Positions 1-7,502 of a DNA stretch of 64,000 nt are shown piece after piece. The first letter of the stretch is position 1. Each line of letters starts with the position of its first letter. This DNA is from a virus. The translations under genes were made by a program, and so were the position numbers. Location: IMG/VR virus record IMGVR_UViG_3300020154_000003, positions 186,001-250,000 of that record. One strand, written 5' to 3'. The notes beneath the pieces were generated by a model that saw only the letters and a program-made list of their open reading frames with translations, had not been told where the DNA came from and did not search any database.

Positions 1-56
1 TCAGTCTTGCTCATCGAGTCCAGTACCTGCTTACCTTTTGGTTTTATTGTTGCCAT
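1..56 (-). CDS. N-terminal end of a leftward gene, cut by window edge
   Basis: The reading frame starts at an ATG ending at base 56, encodes a basic N-terminus (MATIKPKGKQVLDSMSK) and runs off the left edge without a stop. A TTTACGTATAAG promoter motif lies a few bases upstream. Product not recognisable. Confidence 0.6.
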   Translation of the reverse strand, partial: MATIKPKGKQVLDSMSKT

Positions 57-62
57 TTATTT

Positions 63-74
63 CTTATACGTAAA
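63..74 (-). promoter_or_regulatory. TTTACGTATAAG phage promoter motif
   Basis: Copy of the recurring TTT[AG]CGTATAA element, 6 bases upstream of the ATG of the gene running off the left edge. The short spacing implies a very short 5' leader. Confidence 0.55.
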
Positions 75-96
75 CATGAGGAAATTGTTCAAATCC

Positions 97-324
97 TTAA
101 TTAAGGATGTCTGCCATTACTTTCTCATATTCCTCATGTTCGCGGTTCAACTCTTCACACAATCTATTTAACTGATCACGGTGTGGAGAATTGCCAGCAG
201 AGAACCTTGATTTTCTAACGGTTACTTCCTCCACAACCTTCAATCCGTTCATCGTATCTAAAATACCAAAGGTTCGATAATTATGTATGGTCACCGACCT
301 AAGGATATATCTTTTATTCACCAT
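97..324 (-). CDS. Family B small orphan protein
   Basis: 75 aa. The C-terminal helix has LNREHEEYEKVMADIL, the pattern shared by family B paralogs in this window (LN..[FHY]..Y...[IL]..[FY]L). It lacks the central W-D-x-W-D motif of the fuller members, so it is a divergent member. It overlaps the next upstream gene by 11 bases. Its stop codon lies inside a CTTAATTAAG palindrome. Function unknown. Confidence 0.6.
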   Translation of the reverse strand: MVNKRYILRSVTIHNYRTFGILDTMNGLKVVEEVTVRKSRFSAGNSPHRDQLNRLCEELNREHEEYEKVMADILN

Positions 325-559
325 TATAATGAGGCCAACAACCTAATTCCATCAACTCTTTATTATACCACCTATATTCCCTATTCATCTGCTTACACAT
401 AAATTTAATATTTCTATGCCCATCATCTTCATAATTGAATATATTAAAAAATTCTTCCTTATGAATTATTTGATATTGATTATAAGTATCTCTGAGGATG
501 TAACGATGTTTTGAATCAACCATTTCCACATCCACAACATATCTTTCTTCAACTCCCAT
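314..559 (-). CDS. Family B small orphan protein
   Basis: 81 aa. It has the C-terminal helix MNREYRWYNKELMEL, matching the family B tail. The start is one base from the stop of the upstream membrane-peptide gene, indicating co-transcription. Function unknown; the family resemblance is seen by eye only. Confidence 0.6.
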   Translation of the reverse strand: MGVEERYVVDVEMVDSKHRYILRDTYNQYQIIHKEEFFNIFNYEDDGHRNIKFMCKQMNREYRWYNKELMELGCWPHYNGE

Positions 560-673
560 TCAACAACTACAGATTGACAATAGCACAATTATAAAAAACA
601 TGAGTAGACCTGACAGGCCAGCAAGACCGAGTATCCAAGGATTGGTTTCCTTTTCCAGTTTTTTGCCTTCCAT
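560..673 (-). CDS. 37-aa single-pass membrane peptide
   Basis: A short charged N-terminus (MEGKKLEKETNP) is followed by a long hydrophobic helix at about residues 13-35 ending in SICSC. The ORF fits exactly between the stop of one gene and the start of the next, with 2-base gaps, which supports its being real. Likely inner-membrane; role unknown. Confidence 0.6.
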   Translation of the reverse strand: MEGKKLEKETNPWILGLAGLSGLLMFFIIVLLSICSC

Positions 674-675
674 GT

Positions 676-1008
676 TTATCTATCTTGAAGGGATGCAGTC
701 ACAATAAATTTAGAGGCAATCATCTTGCAGCGTTTCAGCTTAACAAAATTGAATGTGGTTATTGTTGTGGTTTCTCCATCGCGATCACTCACTATCCAAG
801 AATCCTTAGTTTTAGTTCTTGTCTTCCAATTATTCTGATGGAGTTTTGTATATCCGTTACCTCTACGATGTTCCTTTTCCTTTTTATCAACATACTTCCT
901 AGCAGCCTTTCCATTTTCAAATAGAAGGTCACCCATTACGTATGAAGCAGAATGCTCGTAATCAGTTTTATAGTTTGAGTGTTGGATGTGTTTGAGAATA
1001 ACAACCAT
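676..1008 (-). CDS. Hypothetical protein, basic
   Basis: 110 aa, rich in Lys/Arg/Tyr, no recognised domain. The C-terminal half is more hydrophobic (TTITTFNFVKLKRCKMIA). It sits 3 bases from the next upstream gene, so it belongs to the same leftward operon. Function not recognised. Confidence 0.6.
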   Translation of the reverse strand: MVVILKHIQHSNYKTDYEHSASYVMGDLLFENGKAARKYVDKKEKEHRRGNGYTKLHQNNWKTRTKTKDSWIVSDRDGETTTITTFNFVKLKRCKMIASKFIVTASLQDR

Positions 1009-1011
1009 TAC

Positions 1012-1212
1012 TTAAAATTTAGGATCAAATCTTTCGTCAACATAGGTTCGTCTTGCCCTTGCAGCCATGTTACAGCGATCCTGTATCATTTGGTGCAGCT
1101 TCCAAGCATCTTCTTCTGCAAGGTAGATCACTAATGCTGTTTGACCATCCTCTTGGGTAAAGGTCATCTTGATCTTTCCTTGGTTGTAATCGACTGCTTC
1201 TGGATTTAACAT
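1012..1212 (-). CDS. Hypothetical protein
   Basis: 66 aa, a compact alpha/beta-looking sequence with an EEDAWKLHQMIQDRC helix and a basic C-terminus. It is 6 bases from the stop of the family A gene upstream. No family recognised. Confidence 0.6.
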   Translation of the reverse strand: MLNPEAVDYNQGKIKMTFTQEDGQTALVIYLAEEDAWKLHQMIQDRCNMAARARRTYVDERFDPKF

Positions 1213-1218
1213 GAGCGT

Positions 1219-1944
1219 TTACTTTATATGTTTTTGAAACCATTCATCGGAAGACATGTGTGTAATTTGGAACTTCTCAGGTGCAGTTCTATTTCCTTCC
1301 ATTGCCTTGATGAAGTTGTGATACTTATAGCAGAAGGTAATCACTTCGTCTCGCGTGTATTTTTCTTCTTCCTCAACACGATGGAGAGTAGTTTTATAGT
1401 TGGAATTTAGTTTGACTTCATATCGCCACTTATATCTATGCTCAACCCTATCCTCTGGATTAGGGTGATACACCTTTTCACATTCTACCAATACCTTATC
1501 ACCATTCTTCATCTTACCATCTACAATTGCTTGCATATGTTCAGGTGAGAATTGTTCAGGTAGGACAAGTACCTTCTTTCCCATTCCATTTGGTTCAAAA
1601 GCACCATAGTCTTTATCTTCTTTAGTATGAATTATATCGCCAGTGAAAGGCATCCACCATTTATCACCTGACTCTATATTCTCTGTTTCAGAAATGATAA
1701 TTGGTTTGTAGCATTTACCTTTAGAATCACCATCTGAGTTTATACCTAGGAATGGCTCACAGAGAAATAATCTACCGTCCGATTTCTTAAAAATTAGATA
1801 TTTATTTTCCTCCCAATGTGTTTCAATAAGAAGAAGTTTACCTTCAACAACAGGCACATCCATCGTTACCATTTGAGGTAGTCCATCATTATTATCAGGA
1901 TATGTGATGGTGTGATTTTTAATGTTTCTAACCTTAATTCCCAT
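1219..1944 (-). CDS. Family A paralog (SETE/GDW protein)
   Basis: 241 aa. Contains the family A signature in order: VEGKLLLIE (about 32-40), KPIIISETENIESGDKWW (about 80-97), VLVLPEQFSPEHMQAIVDG (about 125-143), GDKVLVECE and a VKLNS strand (about 178), then a C-terminal helical segment. Proteins with an IISE..EI..GDW motif are common in Bacteroidetes phages, without known function. It overlaps the next family A gene by 11 bases, consistent with tandem duplication. Confidence 0.75.
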   Translation of the reverse strand: MGIKVRNIKNHTITYPDNNDGLPQMVTMDVPVVEGKLLLIETHWEENKYLIFKKSDGRLFLCEPFLGINSDGDSKGKCYKPIIISETENIESGDKWWMPFTGDIIHTKEDKDYGAFEPNGMGKKVLVLPEQFSPEHMQAIVDGKMKNGDKVLVECEKVYHPNPEDRVEHRYKWRYEVKLNSNYKTTLHRVEEEEKYTRDEVITFCYKYHNFIKAMEGNRTAPEKFQITHMSSDEWFQKHIK

Positions 1945-2764
1945 GTCTTCCTTTTATGAAGTTTTTCTTTTTAAATTCTTCCCATGCAGTTTCATCACTA
2001 CGATCTCCAATAATACCAACAAAGGATTTGGGATTGCAGAAGAATGCTACTTTCACCATTTCCTCACCATACATTTGCTCATTATTTTCTGCAAATGCTT
2101 GAAACTTATCTCCAAGGTAATGCAGGCAAGCGGCCTTAACCATTTCCTTATCGGGATGGTTTAAAAGATAGATTCTAAGATCAGCAATTGTGTTGAATTG
2201 ATCAATGGAAACTTTTGTAGCGACAGTGGGGTATAATGTTAGAGGCGACTTAATTGGATATTGATAAACATATCCATTATATTCGTGGCCAGTACATTCG
2301 ATCATCAATTCTTGCTGATCTTTGAGTTTTTCATCAATGATTGCTTGAAGTTGTTCGTTTGAGAAATTTTCAGGGAGTGCTAACACCTTAGCTGACCAGA
2401 CAGTAACTGTAGGAGATTTACGTCTTATATCATCCATCAACCTTCCCATTTGATTATAGTGATCCGCTTCACGTTCATCCGCAACTTGTTTGAGCAAATG
2501 ATTCGATCTTTTGGCATTACCGTATACCACCCAATCACCGACTTCAATCTTTTCTGTTTCGGAAATAATGATTGGTGCAAACCATAATAATGGGTGAGTA
2601 ATATTACCACCAACAAAATCTTTGAAATAGCAGGTCGTTGTATATCCTCGTTGGTCAACCAGCAGAAGTTTTCCATCCGCTACCAGTACTTGTTCATTAG
2701 GAGGTAAAGCCTTTCCATCAGGCGACTCTCTGAGCCTCCTTGTTACTTTAGCTTTGATGTCCAT
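1934..2764 (-). CDS. Family A paralog (SETE/GDW protein)
   Basis: 276 aa, the longest family A member. Signature: VADGKLLLVD, APIIISETEKIEVGDWVV, VLALPENFSNEQLQAIIDEK and QELMIECTG, then a C-terminal extension of about 90 aa predicted to be helical. It overlaps the paralogs on both sides (11 and 17 bases), forming a three-gene tandem array. Function unknown. Confidence 0.75.
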   Translation of the reverse strand: MDIKAKVTRRLRESPDGKALPPNEQVLVADGKLLLVDQRGYTTTCYFKDFVGGNITHPLLWFAPIIISETEKIEVGDWVVYGNAKRSNHLLKQVADEREADHYNQMGRLMDDIRRKSPTVTVWSAKVLALPENFSNEQLQAIIDEKLKDQQELMIECTGHEYNGYVYQYPIKSPLTLYPTVATKVSIDQFNTIADLRIYLLNHPDKEMVKAACLHYLGDKFQAFAENNEQMYGEEMVKVAFFCNPKSFVGIIGDRSDETAWEEFKKKNFIKGRHGN

Positions 2765-3344
2765 GAGGTTTTTTTTTCAAATGTTCCTTATAAAATTTTT
2801 CAATCTTATCATACCACACGCCTTTTACGTAACCGTTTTCATATCCATCAACGTATGCTTGACGAATTAATTCTTTTACTTCGTCCGTGGTGTAAGTTGG
2901 TTCTTCATTATCGATAGGCAGGAATGTGACATGACCTTCAGAATTCAGTTTGACATAATATTGCACAGGAAGATACCAAGATTTATCCTCAACCTCTTCA
3001 CAGGCAACAACTACCTTTTGGTTTGGTGTGTATTCACCATCTTCAATGGCTTGAAGATACTCTGCTGATAAGTGTTCAGGAAGGACAATAACTTTCTTGC
3101 AATGAGTATGATAACCCTTTGAAGTGATTGTCGTTACATCATGTTCGCTTGCAGTTCTTATGCCAAGGGTAGTGTCTTTAATGTTAACCCATGAATCACC
3201 GAGCGTGATCGGTTCTGTTTCGGAGATGATTACGGATTTAACAAAATCTCCACCATCCTCAATAAGAAGGAATACGCCATCAGTCACAAAACACTTTGTT
3301 TTGTACCTTTGGTATTGTCTGGTATTTTTTACTTGAATTGCCAT
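2748..3344 (-). CDS. Family A paralog (SETE/GDW protein)
   Basis: 198 aa, shorter. Signature: VTDGVFLLIED, VIISETEPITLGDSWV, VIVLPEHLSAEYLQAIEDG, QKVVVACEEV and VKLNSEGHVTFLP, with a Lys-rich C-terminus. First gene of the tandem array. Function unknown. Confidence 0.75.
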   Translation of the reverse strand: MAIQVKNTRQYQRYKTKCFVTDGVFLLIEDGGDFVKSVIISETEPITLGDSWVNIKDTTLGIRTASEHDVTTITSKGYHTHCKKVIVLPEHLSAEYLQAIEDGEYTPNQKVVVACEEVEDKSWYLPVQYYVKLNSEGHVTFLPIDNEEPTYTTDEVKELIRQAYVDGYENGYVKGVWYDKIEKFYKEHLKKKPHGHQS

Positions 3345-3347
3345 ACT

Positions 3348-3779
3348 TTATCGTGGTACAAAAATAAGATCGTAACCCATCTTAGAGAGGATATTTTTCA
3401 ATCGCTTGATCTTTTCTTTTACTGTAGTATTTTGATCGTCATTAATTACGATTGCTTCATTTACTTCAGAAGTATTTCTAATCGTTCTACGCATTGAATT
3501 GGTGTGTGCATCAATATGATGATCAGCATATGTAAGATCAGGTATCAGCTTATTTAAGCTGTCAGGTGACACATTCGAAAGTAGATGTCTATCGGTAATG
3601 GTCTCATCCAATTGCATAGAGAATTGACCAAGGCAACACATGAACCCTTGCTCATTTAGAAGTCTGGTACACCCATTACCTCTGGCTGTTTCACTGGTGT
3701 TAATAGTTTCTTCTTGCTCCGTGCCACAACGCCAGAATTCCTCAAACAAAAGAAGGGGTTTCAGTTTAGTTTTTTTCAT
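3348..3779 (-). CDS. Conserved-looking phage protein (CCLG motif)
   Basis: 143 aa from the ATG whose TGA-coupled position (ATGA) overlaps the upstream stop; an in-frame upstream start would add 8 residues. It carries RCGTEQEETI, a LNEQGFMCCLGQ motif and a C-terminal NDDQNTTVKEKIKRLKNIL helix. The CCLG...LND layout resembles a small protein family seen in many phages, of unknown function. Confidence 0.65.
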   Translation of the reverse strand: MKKTKLKPLLLFEEFWRCGTEQEETINTSETARGNGCTRLLNEQGFMCCLGQFSMQLDETITDRHLLSNVSPDSLNKLIPDLTYADHHIDAHTNSMRRTIRNTSEVNEAIVINDDQNTTVKEKIKRLKNILSKMGYDLIFVPR

Positions 3780-4009
3780 ACGGGGAAATTTACTACTGAC
3801 CATGCCACGATTGTCTTACCTCCCGTGTAACCTTCCACAGACCAATGGTCTGTCTTAGAAAAGTAATTACCGAAAGCCACATGTTCAGTTTTGGTGTGTT
3901 GTGAAAGAAAGGCCACTAAGAGTCTTGGTGACACTCCGTTTTCTTTGTTCCACACATCATTTTGATCGATTGGTGGTTTCTTTTTATTGGGTGATGTCCA
4001 CTTTATCAT
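3776..4009 (-). CDS. DUF551-like protein
   Basis: 77 aa. The W-T-x(n)-P start, the central hydrophobic LLVAF strand, HVAFGNYFS and the C-terminal IVAWSVVNFPV fit the layout of DUF551 domains (W..P...VLV...Y...W...V..W..LP). Match judged by eye. It overlaps both neighbours, so it is translationally coupled. Function unknown. Confidence 0.55.
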   Translation of the reverse strand: MIKWTSPNKKKPPIDQNDVWNKENGVSPRLLVAFLSQHTKTEHVAFGNYFSKTDHWSVEGYTGGKTIVAWSVVNFPV

Positions 4010-4139
4010 GGTCGTTTTTTTTATCTTTGAGGTACTTATATATTTTCTCAGACGTTCGGAATTTAATGTAGGCTATCCACAATACGCCAAAAGCACAAAT
4101 GGTTAGCACTGACAGACCTATGATTTCTCGTATATCCAT
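3984..4139 (-). CDS. Small membrane protein
   Basis: 51 aa from the second ATG (MDIREIIGL); the first possible start would lie inside the tRNA-like element, so it was rejected. One transmembrane helix at about residues 6-24 and a basic C-terminal tail. It begins 6 bases after the encoded CCA of the tRNA-like element. Confidence 0.55.
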   Translation of the reverse strand: MDIREIIGLSVLTICAFGVLWIAYIKFRTSEKIYKYLKDKKNDHDKVDITQ

Positions 4140-4144
4140 TTTTC

Positions 4145-4206
4145 TGGTGAAGGGAGAGGGAATCGAACCCCCGATCAAAAACTCTAACCAACTGAGTTAT
4201 CCCTTC
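4145..4206 (-). tRNA. tRNA-like element lacking the anticodon arm
   Basis: 62 nt including an encoded CCA. Acceptor stem GAAGGGA/TCCCTTC is a perfect 7 bp, D arm ACTC/GAGT with an AGTTGGTTA loop is canonical, and the T arm has loop TTCGATT. Only TTTTGATC lies between D and T arms, so there is no anticodon stem. The remnant vaguely resembles a Lys(UUU) loop. It cannot decode as written: either a decayed tRNA or a tRNA mimic or processing signal. Confidence 0.6.
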
Positions 4207-4212
4207 ATTTTT

Positions 4213-4383
4213 TCAATTTTCCTTGAATGGCTTAACTTTACCAGTTTCGCTATCCACTACGAACTTTCGTTTCATAAACTCTCGGTTAAGATTGGCCTTA
4301 GGGTCATTCCTTAACACCATCGCTTTCTGAGATAGAGACAGTTCTGTGTAATATTTTATAATTTCAGCCATATGTTTATTCAT
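4213..4383 (-). CDS. Hypothetical protein, 56 aa
   Basis: The ORF starts at an ATG that overlaps the upstream stop as TAATG. N-terminal helix (MNKHMAEIIKYYTELSLSQ), then a basic middle and the strand-like end DSETGKVKPFKEN. It ends 6 bases before the tRNA-like element. Product not recognised. Confidence 0.55.
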   Translation of the reverse strand: MNKHMAEIIKYYTELSLSQKAMVLRNDPKANLNREFMKRKFVVDSETGKVKPFKEN

Positions 4384-4607
4384 TAACAATCAACATTGCA
4401 GGGGAATTGGCAGGTGCCACCCATAGTACAATTTTGACTACGACCAGTTGGGCTTGAAGGATCACCCCAAAACCCTCTTTTCACCAATTGTATAGAGACT
4501 TGAGCCTCAGTAGCCTTTCTGGAGAGTACTCGATATTTATCGTTGTACTTATCGGCTCTCCTTTTGGCCCTTGCTTTACGTTTTGCTATTTTTTCTGCTC
4601 TGGTCAT
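4383..4607 (-). CDS. Basic protein with Cys-rich C-terminus
   Basis: 74 aa. Residues 1-30 are very Lys/Arg-rich (nucleic-acid binding is plausible), and the C-terminus has four Cys (NCTMGGTCQFPCNVDC) that could bind a metal or form disulfides. Preceded by a TTTGCGTATAAT promoter motif. No family recognised. Confidence 0.6.
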   Translation of the reverse strand: MTRAEKIAKRKARAKRRADKYNDKYRVLSRKATEAQVSIQLVKRGFWGDPSSPTGRSQNCTMGGTCQFPCNVDC

Positions 4608-4617
4608 GATTTACAGT

Positions 4618-4629
4618 ATTATACGCAAA
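4618..4629 (-). promoter_or_regulatory. TTTGCGTATAAT phage promoter motif
   Basis: Copy of the recurring promoter element, 10 bases upstream of the start of the basic Cys-rich protein gene. Confidence 0.55.
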
Positions 4630-4642
4630 ATACTATAAATTG

Positions 4643-4903
4643 TTATTTTTCAACATGTTCATTCAAAATCTTCAGCAGTTCATCCAGATGTGCTTCTGTC
4701 TCGCGTGTGCCAAACGATGATCTTCTTTTGTGGATGTTGTCAAGGATTTCCATTACTCCCATCCCTCCACGTTCGTTCAGTCTTTTAAGGGTTTGCCCGT
4801 GGTTTTTTTGTGCCCATTCCTCATTCAATAGAGACATCGGGACAGATTTCGGACAGTTCTTATGAAACCTTCGAGACTCAGAATGAATTTCCATTGTGTC
4901 CAT
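4643..4903 (-). CDS. Hypothetical protein
   Basis: 86 aa, charged and helical (EEWAQKNHGQTLKRL...LDELLKILNEHVEK). A start at Met4 is also possible. A CTTAATTAAG palindrome lies directly upstream of the start. No family recognised. Confidence 0.6.
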   Translation of the reverse strand: MDTMEIHSESRRFHKNCPKSVPMSLLNEEWAQKNHGQTLKRLNERGGMGVMEILDNIHKRRSSFGTRETEAHLDELLKILNEHVEK

Positions 4904-4911
4904 ATCCTTAA

Positions 4912-5073
4912 TTAAGTTTTACCTCTTCGCATGGTCAGAGAAAACAACTCATCGGTTGCTTTCGTTTGATTGTAAAAGCCACCGTATTTTGTTAAGGTAG
5001 AATAGATGTCGTTCCAAATCCTTTGATCCTTCAAAGTCTTTTTCTTACGTGGATCGTATATAAGTTTTGCCAT
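4912..5073 (-). CDS. Hypothetical protein, 53 aa
   Basis: MAKLIYDPRKKKTLKDQRIW start, then a mixed charged sequence ending SLTMRRGKT. The stop lies inside the CTTAATTAAG palindrome. It fills the gap between flanking leftward genes neatly. Function unknown. Confidence 0.55.
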   Translation of the reverse strand: MAKLIYDPRKKKTLKDQRIWNDIYSTLTKYGGFYNQTKATDELFSLTMRRGKT

Positions 5074-5077
5074 GAGT

Positions 5078-5338
5078 TTAATCGCATTCACCTTGACAAA
5101 CTGATTTCAAATACCCACAGCTTGAGCATCGATTTTCTGATTCCCACGCATCCTGCTTGGCTTGTTCACGGTCATTCAATACCCATTCCTCTTTATCTTC
5201 GTCCCATACCATTCCTTCGTAAAAGCCTCCGGGGCCATTACTGGTAAAGAATTCTCTGTTAGTCATCTCACCTCTGGAACGATGATGGTCATCCCATTTG
5301 GTGTCATTTTCATTGTAACCCGGATATTTTTTAGCCAT
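5078..5338 (-). CDS. Small protein with C-terminal Cys motif
   Basis: 86 aa, acidic. It has a WDEDKEEWVL segment and a C-terminal CSSCGYLKSVCQGEC, compatible with a small zinc knuckle. It overlaps the upstream family B gene by 8 bases. Function unknown. Confidence 0.6.
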   Translation of the reverse strand: MAKKYPGYNENDTKWDDHHRSRGEMTNREFFTSNGPGGFYEGMVWDEDKEEWVLNDREQAKQDAWESENRCSSCGYLKSVCQGECD

Positions 5339-5618
5339 GTTGTAAATTTAGATAGGTCATAATTGTTTCATTATATTGTTTAAATTCAGTGTTTAACGCA
5401 CGTATAAGAACACCTCTGTTTCCGTTTTGTTCAAACTCCCATGCTTCATCTGCAGGGATGACAAATTTGTTTGTGTGTGTATCTAATATATCCCAAATTT
5501 GCTCGGTACGTCTATTCTTTTTGTTTCTTATTACGTATCGAGACTGTGTTTTATATCGTCTCAATCCTTTACGTATCAATCTCTGCTTACGATACTCATC
5601 AACAATATCTTCATACAT
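5331..5618 (-). CDS. Family B small orphan protein
   Basis: 95 aa. It has RYVIRNKKNRRTEQIWDILD, then the C-terminal LNTEFKQYNETIMTYL helix, the two hallmarks of family B (W-D-[VI]-x-D plus LN....xxY...[IL]..[YF]L). The N-terminus is strongly basic. Function unknown. Confidence 0.65.
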   Translation of the reverse strand: MYEDIVDEYRKQRLIRKGLRRYKTQSRYVIRNKKNRRTEQIWDILDTHTNKFVIPADEAWEFEQNGNRGVLIRALNTEFKQYNETIMTYLNLQHG

Positions 5619-5621
5619 AAC

Positions 5622-5816
5622 TTACATTTGGATGTAGTGCCTCCTGAGAACTTTTTCGTAAGCAACTAACAATTCTTCGTCATTAAACGTATTGAAATCC
5701 AACGTCTGAATCGACTTACCGAAGATTAGAAACTCACGCCACCGCATGAGACCTTTATCAAAACCATTATGTTCTTTTTTAATGTCTTCGATTCGTTGAA
5801 GAATAAGTTGTCTCAT
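5622..5816 (-). CDS. Small conserved-looking phage protein (NGF..G..RW)
   Basis: 64 aa, helical. It contains IKKEHNGFDKGLMRWREF and NDEELLVAYEKVLRRHY, resembling short phage proteins with an NGF.KG.MRW..F ... ELL..YE..LR layout. Function unknown. Confidence 0.6.
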   Translation of the reverse strand: MRQLILQRIEDIKKEHNGFDKGLMRWREFLIFGKSIQTLDFNTFNDEELLVAYEKVLRRHYIQM

Positions 5817-5827
5817 ATTATTATGGT

Positions 5828-6055
5828 TTAAAGGTTTTGCAGTTCACAAACATAAATGTCGGATTCAAATAAAGGTCTGAAATCTCTTTTGAATAAATCG
5901 GCAGGTCTATATGGTTTACCATTTACAGGAGCGTCAGGCAATTTCTTGTATTCCTCATCGGTTAAAAGACAAACATTTTCAAATCTAGCTGGCATAGACA
6001 CATTTCTTCCGATAGACTCTTTTTTTCTCCACGTATGGCCTTTATAACTAAACAT
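5828..6055 (-). CDS. Hypothetical protein
   Basis: 75 aa. LTDEEYKKLPDAPVNGKPYRPADLFKRDFRP occupies the middle (split here for length: LTDEEYKKLPD, then APVNGKPYRPADLF). It lies among family B genes but lacks their motifs. Function unknown. Confidence 0.55.
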   Translation of the reverse strand: MFSYKGHTWRKKESIGRNVSMPARFENVCLLTDEEYKKLPDAPVNGKPYRPADLFKRDFRPLFESDIYVCELQNL

Positions 6056-6059
6056 TTTA

Positions 6060-6365
6060 TTACGCCCTCACCAAAAAATCATACAAATTTATTTCATATG
6101 CAAAATGCTCGTTGCTCAGTGCAACATATAAGTTCTCCAATTCACCACGCTTATGATGTACCCAACCATCTACTTCATGTAAGAGAAATTTATTTTGAAA
6201 ATTATCCCATATGTCATACCATTTCTTTTCATCAGCATATGTGGTATCGTAAAATTTTCTCTCGGTATATTTATAGCGTCTCAGTTCTTGAGGCATGTAC
6301 TGACAAGTTATGACGATTGCCCTAACCTCTTCCAACTTCTCTAATACCTTTTCATAATCATTCAT
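6060..6365 (-). CDS. Family B small orphan protein
   Basis: 101 aa with a clear family B core: EKKWYDIWDNFQNKFLL, an acidic His-rich linker and the C-terminal LSNEHFAYEINLYDFL. It overlaps the next family B gene by 8 bases, so these are tandem copies. Function unknown. Confidence 0.7.
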   Translation of the reverse strand: MNDYEKVLEKLEEVRAIVITCQYMPQELRRYKYTERKFYDTTYADEKKWYDIWDNFQNKFLLHEVDGWVHHKRGELENLYVALSNEHFAYEINLYDFLVRA

Positions 6366-6591
6366 CTTTCAGATAATCATGTATTGTTTTTTCGTAATGA
6401 TAGTGTCCATCATTAAGAAACGACATCAAACCACTTATCTTTGATCTATGTCGTTCATGTCCTTCTTCAGCACTCAACACAAATTCTTTTTTAAATCGAT
6501 CCCATACGTCATCCCAATGAATTATACAATCATGTTCGTCATATCCTTGCCTTGACATCCAGACATACCTAACGTATTCAAAGTGGGGCAT
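6358..6591 (-). CDS. Family B small orphan protein
   Basis: 77 aa. HWDDVWDRFKKEFVLSAEEG followed by LMSFLNDGHYHYEKTIHDYL, nearly the same architecture as the downstream neighbour. Tandem paralog. Function unknown. Confidence 0.7.
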   Translation of the reverse strand: MPHFEYVRYVWMSRQGYDEHDCIIHWDDVWDRFKKEFVLSAEEGHERHRSKISGLMSFLNDGHYHYEKTIHDYLKDE

Positions 6592-6805
6592 TCCTAACGG
6601 CTTCCTGCCACTCCATTTCCAAATCCAACACAGTCTCAGCTTTCAAATCTCCACCAACGCTAGAGACCAAACCCATATGGTTTTCATAACCCATAAACCA
6701 CGTTGGAGTTAGGTCACTAACTTGTACTCGCACATAAGAATATTTGCTACCCTCACCTATTGGTTTGAATATCCAATACTGTGTTGTCTTTATAATGTGT
6801 TTCAT
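6578..6805 (-). CDS. Hypothetical protein
   Basis: 75 aa, beta-rich with several aromatics (YWIFKPIGEGSKYSYVRVQV) and a helical end (LDLEMEWQEAVRNA). It overlaps both neighbours. No family recognised. Confidence 0.6.
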   Translation of the reverse strand: MKHIIKTTQYWIFKPIGEGSKYSYVRVQVSDLTPTWFMGYENHMGLVSSVGGDLKAETVLDLEMEWQEAVRNAPL

Positions 6806-7035
6806 TTTCTTAAGAAATAATAAACGTCAAGATTGTAATACGTATACTCCATCAGGTTGTACTTGGCTGATAGTTGAATTTCTCTGCTTCGATAAATGGG
6901 TCTGTCTTCGAGAATATCCTTAGCAAATCTTTGCCATAACGATAATTGAGTTTTCCTTTTTAAGGATGGACAAGCATCGAAAAATGTTTTGATGTCATCA
7001 AGCACGTCATCGACTGATTGATTTGTGTGTATCAT
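6802..7035 (-). CDS. Hypothetical protein, possible divergent family B member
   Basis: 77 aa. The C-terminal NLMEYTYYNLDVYYFL resembles the family B tail, but the W-D core is absent. ATGA overlap with the next gene. Function unknown. Confidence 0.55.
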   Translation of the reverse strand: MIHTNQSVDDVLDDIKTFFDACPSLKRKTQLSLWQRFAKDILEDRPIYRSREIQLSAKYNLMEYTYYNLDVYYFLRK

Positions 7036-7502
7036 ATTCCAAGCTTTCTCGCAACAACCACATCAACATAATATATGACGGAAGCATAACTATCATCGGA
7101 GCGACCCTTTTCAAGTAGACCTTGCTTAACAAAGAAGTTTGCTACTCTAATTTCATCACTACTCATCAACTTCCTCAGTACAGGCCCATCTGCAAACCTA
7201 CTTAAAAATTCTAATCCTGTCTTGGAAAGGGGAGGAAGATTATCGAATCGACTAGCATGTTGGATGCACAGCCTAACCTTAGCTTCCTCAACAGCTTCAT
7301 CGAATGTGGTGTGCTCTTTTACGTCAAACATTGCTGGCAGACTACCGTGTCCTATTTCGTGGTATTCGTACAGTCCTTCCTCATTCTTTACTATTCTCCC
7401 ACGATAGGTGTCTTTGAAAAACACCTTAGCGATTTTAGGGTCGTTTAGGTCTTTTATCGGCACCTTTACTTTAACAAAATTTTCTGTATACCACATATTC
7501 AT
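7032..7502 (-). CDS. Hypothetical protein with winged-helix-like C-terminus
   Basis: 156 aa. The N-terminal half is beta-rich; residues about 95-156 (LSKTGLEFLSRFADG...NFFVKQGLLEKGRSD) look like a winged-helix layout with a following strand. No family assigned, and the fold is an inference from residue pattern only. Confidence 0.55.
   Translation of the reverse strand: MNMWYTENFVKVKVPIKDLNDPKIAKVFFKDTYRGRIVKNEEGLYEYHEIGHGSLPAMFDVKEHTTFDEAVEEAKVRLCIQHASRFDNLPPLSKTGLEFLSRFADGPVLRKLMSSDEIRVANFFVKQGLLEKGRSDDSYASVIYYVDVVVARKLGI

Noticed and set aside
4488-4865. 125-aa rightward ORF
   Set aside because: Antisense to two leftward genes with better composition and proper spacing.
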